Virus record (IMG/VR): IMGVR_UViG_3300021185_000129
Coordinates: 1-24,622 of that record
Direction: 5' to 3' (one strand)
From: a virus
Length of the DNA: 24,622 bases
The notes under the pieces were generated by a model. The model ran no database searches, was not told where the DNA came from, and worked only from the letters and a program-made list of their open reading frames with translations. Made by a program: the position numbers and the translations under genes. This document shows, piece by piece, positions 1 to 6,022 of this stretch (its first letter is position 1; every line of letters begins with the position of its first letter).

Positions 1-62
1 TAGATAATGCAGTCTACAATAGCTATTCGGGACACTATCATGTTGAGTCAGATATCGGATAA
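1..62 (+). CDS. 3' end of an upstream gene (partial, function unknown)
   Basis: Frame 3 is open from the first base to a TAA at 60-62 and encodes 19 residues ending in SGHYHVESDIG. No start is in the window, so only the C-terminus is seen. Codon choice (AAT, TAT, GAT rich, ending in TAA) matches the genes downstream. The fragment is too short to assign a family. It is followed by a long non-coding stretch with an intrinsic terminator, which fits it being the last gene of an upstream transcription unit. It could also be a chance open frame, as only about 60 bases are visible. Confidence 0.5.
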   Translation, partial: DNAVYNSYSGHYHVESDIG

Positions 63-201
63 AAAAAATAAATCAATTATTAACTAAAATTAACGCCAAT
101 GATAAAACACTTTTAACAACTTTGATAAGATACCATTAAACGATTTAACAATAACAATTTTATTTATACTTTTTTTAGTTTGTTGTTAACTTAAAAAAAT
201 T

Positions 202-252
202 GCAGATAGTTGAAATAATTTTAATAAAAACCTTTTAATTATCTGCTTTTTT
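202..252 (+). terminator. Intrinsic terminator, possibly bidirectional
   Basis: The arm at 202-215 (GCAGATAGTTGAAA) pairs with the arm at 233-246 (TTTTAATTATCTGC) over 14 positions, two of them G-U, around a 17-base loop. Six T residues follow at 247-252. An A run lies just before the hairpin at 193-199, so the complement also shows a hairpin followed by a T run, and the element could work in both directions. It lies about 140 bases after the end of the upstream gene. Confidence 0.65.
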
Positions 253-683
253 CCTTCTTTTACGCAAGTTTTTCAATAAAAAGTTATAAAAAAGATTTTA
301 AAAGTAAATATTTATAAAAAAAAGTTGTTTTTCTCATTCTTTAATCTGAAAAATGGGTTAAAAATGCAAATTCCGTCGATTTGGGAAAAAGCTATTCTTA
401 AGACTCCACACATACATAGAAGTATTTCAAATCCAATTTCATAATTAAAGTTTCCAAGTTATTTTAGGAGGAAGAAGTTGTATTGTAAGTTTTCCAAATG
501 TAAATTTAAACATAGTGTATATTTTGTTTAGAAGGTTATCAAATATGCTAGTTGCGATATGAGCAACAGTATATTCTATAGGAAGTAAAGGTATAGTAAA
601 AAAAATTAAATATTCAGAAGTTTTTGGAAGCAAAAAAAAATTATAAAAAATTTTGAAATGGGATTTAATTCAATTTCATATAG

Positions 684-710
684 ATAGGGTATGTATAGGG
701 TATACTATAC
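684..710. repeat. 9-bp direct repeat pair with overlapping hairpin; operator candidate
   Basis: ATAGGGTAT occurs at 684-692 and again at 695-703, so the copies are 11 bp apart, close to one helical turn. The second copy overlaps an inverted repeat, GTATAG (693-698) and CTATAC (705-710). Helically phased repeats of this kind are typical of sites bound by a protein dimer. The position, about 120-145 bases before the first gene of the packaging block, would suit a late-gene operator or a packaging recognition site. The role is inferred from position and spacing only. Confidence 0.4.
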
Positions 711-714
711 TCCT

Positions 715-744
715 AAAGATAAGGTAAAAGATAAAGATAAAGAT
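715..744 (+). repeat. AAAGAT hexamer tandem array
   Basis: AAAGAT occurs in phase at 715, 727, 733 and 739, with a degenerate copy (AAGGTA) at 721, giving about five hexamer units on a purine-rich strand. It follows the 9-bp direct repeats after four bases. It may be a simple microsatellite, a protein-binding array or an easily melted segment. Confidence 0.5.
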
Positions 745-829
745 ATGAAGAAAGAAAGGTTAATAAATTTTCTGTAAACTTCGTAGGATATAAAATATAT
801 TTTGTTTAATTTGTAAAAAAAGAAAAGTT

Positions 830-1186
830 ATGCCTTGCGAGGAATGTGAAGAAGGAAAATATAAATGGGGAGAGACAGGAGAGTGTAGATACGATACTCT
901 TGAAGAATGTCAATTAGATAATAAAGATGCATATAATCACGAAGCAGATGTAGATTATACTATGAACTTTACTCAAGAACAAATGGAGGAGCTCCATACT
1001 AATGGAGAGGTTATAATCCATCTTGAAGAAGATGGTAAAGAGATGGTAATTAAATTTACTTATACTCCTGAAGAAGTTGATGCAGAAGAAATGGAAAGAG
1101 AATATTCAGACCTTACAGAATCACTTTTGAATAGTGAGTTAGATGAATATATAGATAAGCTTACGGACTCTATAAAAAGATTATAA
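830..1186 (+). CDS. Small acidic protein with N-terminal Cys-rich module
   Basis: A 118-residue protein whose first 30 residues carry four cysteines (C3, C6, C19, C27) around a G-K-Y-K-W-G-E-T-G-E-C core, a pattern compatible with a small metal-binding or disulphide-stabilised fold. The rest is strongly acidic: 36 Asp/Glu against 10 Lys/Arg overall. From memory, very similar Cys-rich leaders are found at the N-terminus of prohead proteases or other virion proteins of Bacteroidota phages; that is recall, not a search. It is the first gene of the packaging cluster and its TAA overlaps the next ATG as TAATG. No SD is seen; the start is preceded by an A-rich stretch. Function is unknown. A head-associated accessory role is the best guess. 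Confidence 0.75.
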   Translation: MPCEECEEGKYKWGETGECRYDTLEECQLDNKDAYNHEADVDYTMNFTQEQMEELHTNGEVIIHLEEDGKEMVIKFTYTPEEVDAEEMEREYSDLTESLLNSELDEYIDKLTDSIKRL

Positions 1187-1554
1187 TGGCAACTTACAAT
1201 GACTACCCTCAGTCAGCAACTAATAATGCTAAGAGGGCAATAAAATATAAAGAAGAAAATGGTAGTAGCTGTGGTACTAACGTAGGTTGGACAAGAGCAG
1301 GACAATTAGCTCGTAGAGAAAAACTATCAAGAGATACTATAGCTAGAATGGCAAGTTTCAAAAGACATCAGCAACATAAAGACGTACCATATGATGAAGG
1401 TTGTGGAGGTATAATGTGGGACGCTTGGGGAGGAACAAGTGGTGTTGAATGGGCTATAAAAAAATTAGCACAAATAGATAAAGAGAAATCTCAACTAGAT
1501 AAAGAGCTAGATGGATTAGTTGATGAGCTAGTAAATAAAATAAAAGAACTATAA
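1186..1554 (+). CDS. Free-standing prohead-protease-associated domain protein
   Basis: A 122-residue protein built around a pattern I recognise from modules fused to phage capsid-maturation proteases: N-A-K-R-A near residue 14, then G-T-x-V-G-W-x-R-A-x-Q-L, an L-S-x-D-T-I-x-R-M-x-S-F-x-R-H segment, and a W-x-A-W-G-G-T-x-G-x-x-W-A box. Here it stands alone with a Lys/Glu-rich helical tail from about residue 93. Cysteines lie at 29 and 73. It starts in a TAATG overlap with the preceding gene and is followed after one base by the putative small terminase gene. The role is not established; placement suggests head assembly or packaging. Confident as a gene and family resemblance, unsure of function. 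Confidence 0.8.
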   Translation: MATYNDYPQSATNNAKRAIKYKEENGSSCGTNVGWTRAGQLARREKLSRDTIARMASFKRHQQHKDVPYDEGCGGIMWDAWGGTSGVEWAIKKLAQIDKEKSQLDKELDGLVDELVNKIKEL

Positions 1555-1555
1555 T

Positions 1556-1960
1556 ATGAGTGAAGATAAGAGACATAAACTTAGAGAAAGTAATCTTAAT
1601 AAACTTAACCCATATAAAGAAACTTCTGAAAAATATTTTCCAAATGGTGGTAAAATAAATACAGAAGGAAGAAAGAAAGGAGAAAAAAATAATGTAGTAG
1701 TAAATAAAATTAGCAGAAATGCTTTGACTTGGGCACTAGAAGGTCATTCTACTAAAATCAGAATGGCATTAGATAAATTATTTGACCAAAATCCTGAAGC
1801 ATATATAAATGCAGTTTCAAAACTACTTAACTATACAGTTCCAAAATTATCATCTTCTGAAATTAACGATAACACAACTAAGAAAGTAAAAATTGAGTTG
1901 AATGATGATGTAAGCATTGAGGAGCTAAGAGCAAAACTTGATGACATTGAAAGCAACTGA
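1556..1960 (+). CDS. Putative terminase small subunit
   Basis: A 134-residue basic protein placed directly before the large terminase, with its last 20 bases overlapping that gene's ATG. The N-terminal third is rich in Lys, Asn and Gly (G-G-K-I-N-T-E-G-R-K-K-G-E-K-N-N), consistent with DNA contact. The middle holds predicted helices (NALTWALEGHSTKIRMAL, then PEAYINAVSKLLNY), and the end is acidic, as is common for a segment that docks on the large subunit. In tailed phages the small terminase recognises the packaging site and loads the large subunit. The assignment rests on position, size and this helical, Lys-rich layout. No specific helix-turn-helix can be proved by eye. It could be an unrelated packaging accessory protein. 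Confidence 0.6.
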   Translation: MSEDKRHKLRESNLNKLNPYKETSEKYFPNGGKINTEGRKKGEKNNVVVNKISRNALTWALEGHSTKIRMALDKLFDQNPEAYINAVSKLLNYTVPKLSSSEINDNTTKKVKIELNDDVSIEELRAKLDDIESN

Positions 1961-3398
1961 TGAAGCACTTAGATTTGCATTAGAAAAGAAGTTATGCGAA
2001 TTATCATTTTATGAATTTTTTAAAAAGGCCTGGCACGTTGTTGAACCTTCTATTGAGCTATCTACTAATTGGCATCATAAATATCTATGTGATATTTTAC
2101 AAGAAGAAGCAGAAAGAATAATTGCCAATAAACCTAAAACGAAAGATATTGTTATAAATATACCCTTTCGTTCTACAAAATCACTATTAGTTACAGTTAT
2201 GTTCCCTGTATGGGCTTGGATAAAGAATCCTAAGTTCAGATTCATAACAGCATCATACTCTGCAGACCTTTCAATAGAACACTCTACAAGAAGTAGAGAT
2301 ATAATAAACTCAGAATGGTTTGCAAATAGATGGGGAGATATTTTTCACATCAAAAAAGACCAAAATCTAAAATCAAGATACGAAAATAACTTTTTAGGAG
2401 TAAGAAGAGCAACATCTGTTGGTGGTACTGTTACAGGACAAGGGGGAGATTTCTTAATTGTAGATGACCCTGTATCACCTCAACACGCAGCTTCAGAAAT
2501 AGAAAGAGAAAATGCTAATGAATGGTATAGAACAACATTCTACTCAAGACTTAATAACCCACTCACAGGAATTAGGATAGTTATTATGCAAAGAATACAC
2601 GATAACGATTTAAGTGGATTTTTATTGTATGGAGACGAAAGTAGACTCAAGCATCAACACATTTGCATACCTGCAGAGCTATCAGATGACATTAAACCAA
2701 AAAAATTAGAGAAATATTATGATGAAGATGGCTTGTTTTGGACAGATAGGTTTAGTAAGTCAATTCTTGATGACTATAAACAAGCTTTAGGTAGTTATGG
2801 ATACGCAGGTCAGCTTATGCAAACACCTACACCTCTAAACTCAGGAATGATAAAAGCTGAGTGGCTTAAAATAGACCAATTCAAAATGATAGACATTGGA
2901 GAGCAAGTAACAGTTGATTTTGTTATAGACCCTGCATATACTGCAAATGAAAAAAATGACCCATCAGCACTACTAGCTTATATATTTAAAGATAATAAAT
3001 GGCAAATCATAGATTGTGTTAACGTATATAAAGAATTTCCTGATTTAGTAAGGTTTATAACACAATGGGTAACTAAAAATGGCTATACAAATAGAAGCAG
3101 GATATATGTAGAGCCTAAAGCATCAGGAAAATCAATAGTACAGACACTAAAAAAAGAAACAGGGCTAAATGTAAGAGAAGATAAACCACCATCTAAAGAC
3201 AAAGTAGCTAGAGTACAAGATATCTCTGCGTCTTTAGAATCAGGTAGAGTAAGTTTACTCAATGGGAAATGGAACGAAGAATTTATTCAGCAGTTAGTGA
3301 GGTTTCCCTCTGCTAAACACGACGATATGGTAGATTGTTTAGTAATGGCTATAAATAAAAATATGTGGAATGGCAGTAAAATAGTTTATTTTTCTTAA
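1941..3398 (+). CDS. terL: Terminase large subunit (ATPase and nuclease)
   Basis: A 485-residue DNA packaging motor. The N-terminal ATPase shows a Walker A-like loop at about 75-81 (PFRSTKS, a variant of the usual R-x-x-x-x-G-K-S), a Walker B strand with acids at D175-D176 (FLIVDDP), and a coupling segment IVIMQRIH near 213-220. The C-terminal RNase H-like nuclease shows its acidic residues at D330 (VDFVIDPAYT), E391 (YVEPKASGKS) and D461/D462/D465 (KHDDMVD). Length is normal for the family. I chose the ATG at 1941; a TTG at 1938 would add one residue. The protein cuts concatemeric phage DNA and pumps it into the procapsid through the portal, here encoded 16 kb downstream. Confidence 0.95.
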   Translation: MTLKATDEALRFALEKKLCELSFYEFFKKAWHVVEPSIELSTNWHHKYLCDILQEEAERIIANKPKTKDIVINIPFRSTKSLLVTVMFPVWAWIKNPKFRFITASYSADLSIEHSTRSRDIINSEWFANRWGDIFHIKKDQNLKSRYENNFLGVRRATSVGGTVTGQGGDFLIVDDPVSPQHAASEIERENANEWYRTTFYSRLNNPLTGIRIVIMQRIHDNDLSGFLLYGDESRLKHQHICIPAELSDDIKPKKLEKYYDEDGLFWTDRFSKSILDDYKQALGSYGYAGQLMQTPTPLNSGMIKAEWLKIDQFKMIDIGEQVTVDFVIDPAYTANEKNDPSALLAYIFKDNKWQIIDCVNVYKEFPDLVRFITQWVTKNGYTNRSRIYVEPKASGKSIVQTLKKETGLNVREDKPPSKDKVARVQDISASLESGRVSLLNGKWNEEFIQQLVRFPSAKHDDMVDCLVMAINKNMWNGSKIVYFS

Positions 3399-3464
3399 CT
3401 TCTAAAAACTTCTAGTACAATATAAAAAAAATCCATATAATTGCGAAATAATAAGAAAATCTTT

Positions 3465-3893
3465 ATGAAACTTAATAGTCTGAACCAAAATCACGAAGAT
3501 ATACTCAAAAAGTATATAAGTTTTGTTCAAAAAACAGTCTATAAGGCTACTGAAGATTATGATGCTAAAAAATTCTTAGATTTTAACGAGGTATTAGAAA
3601 ATATTGTAGATTACACAAATGCTTTTAACAAAATAGTCAAAACATCTAGCAGAAGGACTGAATGGGCTTATATGACTCCAAATTTGATACTTTATTCTTG
3701 CATTGGATTCATTTCAGGACTTAGAAATAAGAAAAATAATGACTTTATGGACGCATTGTCTGAAAATTTATTTGAAAGAACAGTTGACTTCATAGGAGAA
3801 ACTACAGATATACTTGAAGATATAAATATTAAAGAAAATATACAGAAGGAGATACTAACTAACTTAAATAAAATCAATGAGCATAACAATTAA
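3465..3893 (+). CDS. Hypothetical helical protein
   Basis: A 142-residue protein from the ATG at 3465. A TTG at 3441 would add eight Lys/Asn-rich residues, but ATG is preferred. The sequence is mostly amphipathic helix, rich in Lys, Asn, Asp and Glu, with one mildly hydrophobic stretch (NLILYSCIGFISGL, about residues 72-85) that is too short and mixed to call a membrane segment confidently. No family is recognised. Its stop overlaps the next gene's start by 17 bases, so it is probably co-translated with the chaperone-like gene. A role in head-tail joining or tail assembly is possible from context only. Confidence 0.65.
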   Translation: MKLNSLNQNHEDILKKYISFVQKTVYKATEDYDAKKFLDFNEVLENIVDYTNAFNKIVKTSSRRTEWAYMTPNLILYSCIGFISGLRNKKNNDFMDALSENLFERTVDFIGETTDILEDINIKENIQKEILTNLNKINEHNN

Positions 3894-4587
3894 TATTAAA
3901 AGCCAGAATATTGATAGAGATGTTGTCATTCCTGTTGAATGGAAAGACATAACTGTAAAATATTGGGGTGAGCTATCTACTATTATAAAAAAACACTACA
4001 CAGAAGCAACTAAAGATGTAGAAAACAAGGAGAGTCAAAAGCACGACCTTCTTAAAAAGGACTTACTTTCAGATATTACTAAAGATATAAAGCTTACAGA
4101 TGCTCAAACTGTGAAAATGAACTCAGATATATTTAGCTATATCACAGGACTAACCAAAGAGGAGACTTCTTGGGTAGATATAAACCAAGTAAACAAGGTT
4201 TTGTCCTTAGTAAACACTTTAACAGAGGAATACAAGCCAAAAGGACTTAGGTCTTTTGAATTTGAAGGTTCAACATACTACTTTCCATCAGAATACTTTA
4301 GAAAATCAACATATGGCGACTTTATAGAGTCTACTCAGCTAGATATGTATATAAAAGATATGGAAAATGGAAGGTTTGACGTTCTACCTGAACAAATGGC
4401 TATACTATGCAGAAGGCTAGACGAAGAATATGATGATGATGTTATATCTCAAAAAACAGAAAAGTTTAGAGGACTTACAATGGACATCATTTGGGAGTTC
4501 AGTTTTTTTTTGACTCTGCAAACCGAAAAATTAGTGAAACTTACCCCTTCGTTTTTGGGGAAACAACAACAAGTACAGGAGCAGTGA
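3877..4587 (+). CDS. Tail assembly chaperone-like protein (frame-0 product)
   Basis: The frame-0 product has 236 residues and ends at TGA 4585-4587. It begins with a P-V-E-W-K-D-I-T-V-K-Y-W-like segment (residues 19-30), followed by Lys/Glu-rich helices and an acidic patch (RRLDEEYDDD, about 178-187). Near its end lies a run of nine T residues read as agT TTT TTT TTG, a perfect X-XXY-YYZ slippery heptamer at 4503-4509. A -1 shift there leads into the overlapping frame that continues to 4814. Short and frameshift-extended products from one start are the hallmark of lambda gpG/gpGT-type chaperones, which coat the tape measure during tail assembly. The chaperone name is inferred from this arrangement and the tail-gene neighbourhood, not from sequence similarity I can prove. 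Confidence 0.7.
   Translation: MSITINIKSQNIDRDVVIPVEWKDITVKYWGELSTIIKKHYTEATKDVENKESQKHDLLKKDLLSDITKDIKLTDAQTVKMNSDIFSYITGLTKEETSWVDINQVNKVLSLVNTLTEEYKPKGLRSFEFEGSTYYFPSEYFRKSTYGDFIESTQLDMYIKDMENGRFDVLPEQMAILCRRLDEEYDDDVISQKTEKFRGLTMDIIWEFSFFLTLQTEKLVKLTPSFLGKQQQVQEQ
4503..4509 (+). promoter_or_regulatory. Programmed -1 ribosomal frameshift site (T TTT TTT)
   Basis: Nine consecutive T residues (4503-4511) place T-TTT-TTT exactly in the zero frame of the chaperone-like gene. After a -1 slip, translation continues from base 4509 for 101 codons to TAA 4812-4814. Possible stimulatory stems share the G run at 4557-4560: CCCC at 4544-4547, or CCGAAAAA at 4523-4530 with TTTTTGGGG at 4552-4560 (one mismatch). 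Both lie rather far downstream, so their role is doubtful. Confidence 0.7.
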
Positions 4588-4814
4588 ATACAAAAGGACT
4601 ATACAGAACTTATATAAAGCCATTTGGGTGGCTTAACAGCCTTTATATGTTGGCAGAGAAGCAAGTATTCAATATTAGTGGTAAAAACGCCATAGACAGC
4701 GTTAAATACACTAATCTGTACAATGTTCTTACATATTTAAGTTGGATAACAGCAAAAAACACTTATGAGAACAAAGTACAAGAGAAAATACATAATCCAA
4801 ACAAAATAATGTAA
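4509..4814 (+). CDS. Tail assembly chaperone extension (-1 frame part of the fusion)
   Basis: This is the downstream half of the frameshift product. Joined to residues 1-211 of the frame-0 protein it adds 101 residues, giving about 312 in total. The open frame upstream of the slip begins only at a TTG (4491), and its first ATG lies at 4647, deep inside, so independent initiation would lose half the conserved-looking sequence. The segment is Tyr/Asn-rich with a hydrophobic helix pair (FGWLNSLYMLAEKQVF and LYNVLTYLSWITAKN). In lambda the equivalent T region contacts the tape measure. The stop forms TAATG with the next gene's start. If the T run were a sequencing error, this would simply be the true C-terminus of one longer protein. 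Confidence 0.7.
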   Translation, partial: FDSANRKISETYPFVFGETTTSTGAVNTKGLYRTYIKPFGWLNSLYMLAEKQVFNISGKNAIDSVKYTNLYNVLTYLSWITAKNTYENKVQEKIHNPNKIM

Positions 4815-6019
4815 TGGCAATAATAAGATTAACAGATATAGTAGCAACAATGAAGAATAAATGGACTTATGGAGATAAGTTCTTTGGATATACAGATGAG
4901 TTTAACGATAATCATAACACTAGATACCCATCATTACTTATAACACCTCCTGATTCAGTATATCCTGAGGTAACACCAAGAAATGGTTGGGAAGAATACG
5001 CTTTTGAAGTTTATTTTTCAGATTTATACAACAGAACACAACAGCAAAACGAAAGTATTGAGCAGAGATGGGATAATTTACAAGATTTAGCTAACGAATG
5101 GCTAGATATGTTCTTAAAATCATATATAGGCAAACAAGCAGGTAGTACGACAATATCATACCTTACTGACGGCAGTTTAACAATAGAAAGAAACAAAGAG
5201 GTGGCTAATGACCAACTTCTACAAATAAAAATGAATTTTAATTGGAAGGTGTTTAGCAAATGCTTTACTCCTGTGTCAAATTACCCTAATCAGATAAGTG
5301 GATTGACATCTTGGCTAAGAGCAGATAGTAACGCTACATTTAGCATACCTACTAAAAAGGTAAGTGTTTTAGGAGATGGCTCAGGAAATACAAATGGAGC
5401 AGGACAAACAAACAATACTTTACAGCCTTTAAGATATACTTATGGTGGTGGCACTTTAGATAAAACACAATTTACTTTTGATAGCGATTCTTTAGTTTCA
5501 GACAATAACTTTATTACAAGTCAAGAGGTAAACGCACAATTTACAATATTTGAGGTAAGTAAGATTAATGCAGTAGATAATGCTGTATTTGGCTACTATG
5601 ATATGGATACAGGTGCACTTTTAGAAATGGGAACTAACTCTGGAGGTTATTATGAAGTAAAAATGAGTGACGGAACGACAGTAGTTTCTGAAGCGTCATC
5701 AAAAACTCAATTAGGACATTATCATATTGGAGTATTTAGAAAAACATCTAAAAATGTTCATCTTAATTATTATAGTTCTTCAGAGGTTTCTGAGGGAGCA
5801 CACGCTGAAGGAGCTTTTAACATCTATACATCTTTTGAGAATAACAAATTTAGAATTGGCTGTACAAGAACCTCTGATGGACGTATACCTCCTACAGAAA
5901 TAGACGCTAAATATTTAGACGGTAACTTTCAAGAGGTCATAATTTACGATAAAAAATTAACAGATACAGAAACAGCTCAAGTAGTAGACTACTTGAATAA
6001 GAAATATAAAATATATTAA
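4814..6019 (+). CDS. Virion protein with C-terminal LamG-like lectin domain
   Basis: A 401-residue protein with two parts. Residues 1 to about 150 form a mixed alpha/beta domain (YPSLLITPP, then an E-V-Y-F-S-D-L-Y segment and a long helix DNLQDLANEWLDMFLKSYI) that resembles a small tail-completion or neck-type protein, though I cannot name its family. Residues about 160-401 look like a concanavalin A/LamG beta-sandwich: ISGLTSWLRAD at its start and the typical closing strand and helix FQEVIIYDKKLTDTE followed by V-V-D-Y-L-N-K-K-Y. Such domains bind sugars, so this part may decorate the virion surface and hold host or algal polysaccharide. It starts in a TAATG overlap with the chaperone extension. 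Confidence 0.75.
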   Translation: MAIIRLTDIVATMKNKWTYGDKFFGYTDEFNDNHNTRYPSLLITPPDSVYPEVTPRNGWEEYAFEVYFSDLYNRTQQQNESIEQRWDNLQDLANEWLDMFLKSYIGKQAGSTTISYLTDGSLTIERNKEVANDQLLQIKMNFNWKVFSKCFTPVSNYPNQISGLTSWLRADSNATFSIPTKKVSVLGDGSGNTNGAGQTNNTLQPLRYTYGGGTLDKTQFTFDSDSLVSDNNFITSQEVNAQFTIFEVSKINAVDNAVFGYYDMDTGALLEMGTNSGGYYEVKMSDGTTVVSEASSKTQLGHYHIGVFRKTSKNVHLNYYSSSEVSEGAHAEGAFNIYTSFENNKFRIGCTRTSDGRIPPTEIDAKYLDGNFQEVIIYDKKLTDTETAQVVDYLNKKYKIY

Positions 6020-6022
6020 GAT

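Larger units (their letters stand above)
63..829. other. AT-rich non-coding region upstream of the packaging genes
   Basis: About 770 bases without a convincing gene. It is extremely AT-rich, with long A and T runs. It contains an intrinsic terminator near 202-252, a 9-bp direct repeat pair overlapping a hairpin at 684-710, and an AAAGAT hexamer array at 715-744. Near-matches to the Bacteroidota -7 element occur just upstream of the first gene (around 796-815) but none is exact. Such a region in front of the terminase genes is a natural place for the late promoter and for a cos or pac packaging site, but no sequence here proves either. Short open frames inside it (for example 364-444 on + and 445-633 on -) look random. 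Confidence 0.6.

Noticed and set aside
364-444. 26-residue plus-strand frame in the non-coding region
   Set aside because: Too short, no motif, no coupling to any gene.
445-633. 62-residue minus-strand frame in the non-coding region
   Set aside because: Very AT-rich random-looking hydrophobic sequence, no start context, no neighbours on that strand, and a -7-like element near 495-502 lies inside it.
63-829. tRNA or structured RNA gene in the non-coding region
   Set aside because: No cloverleaf, CCA-end or conserved T-loop sequence was seen; only the terminator hairpin and short repeats stand out.
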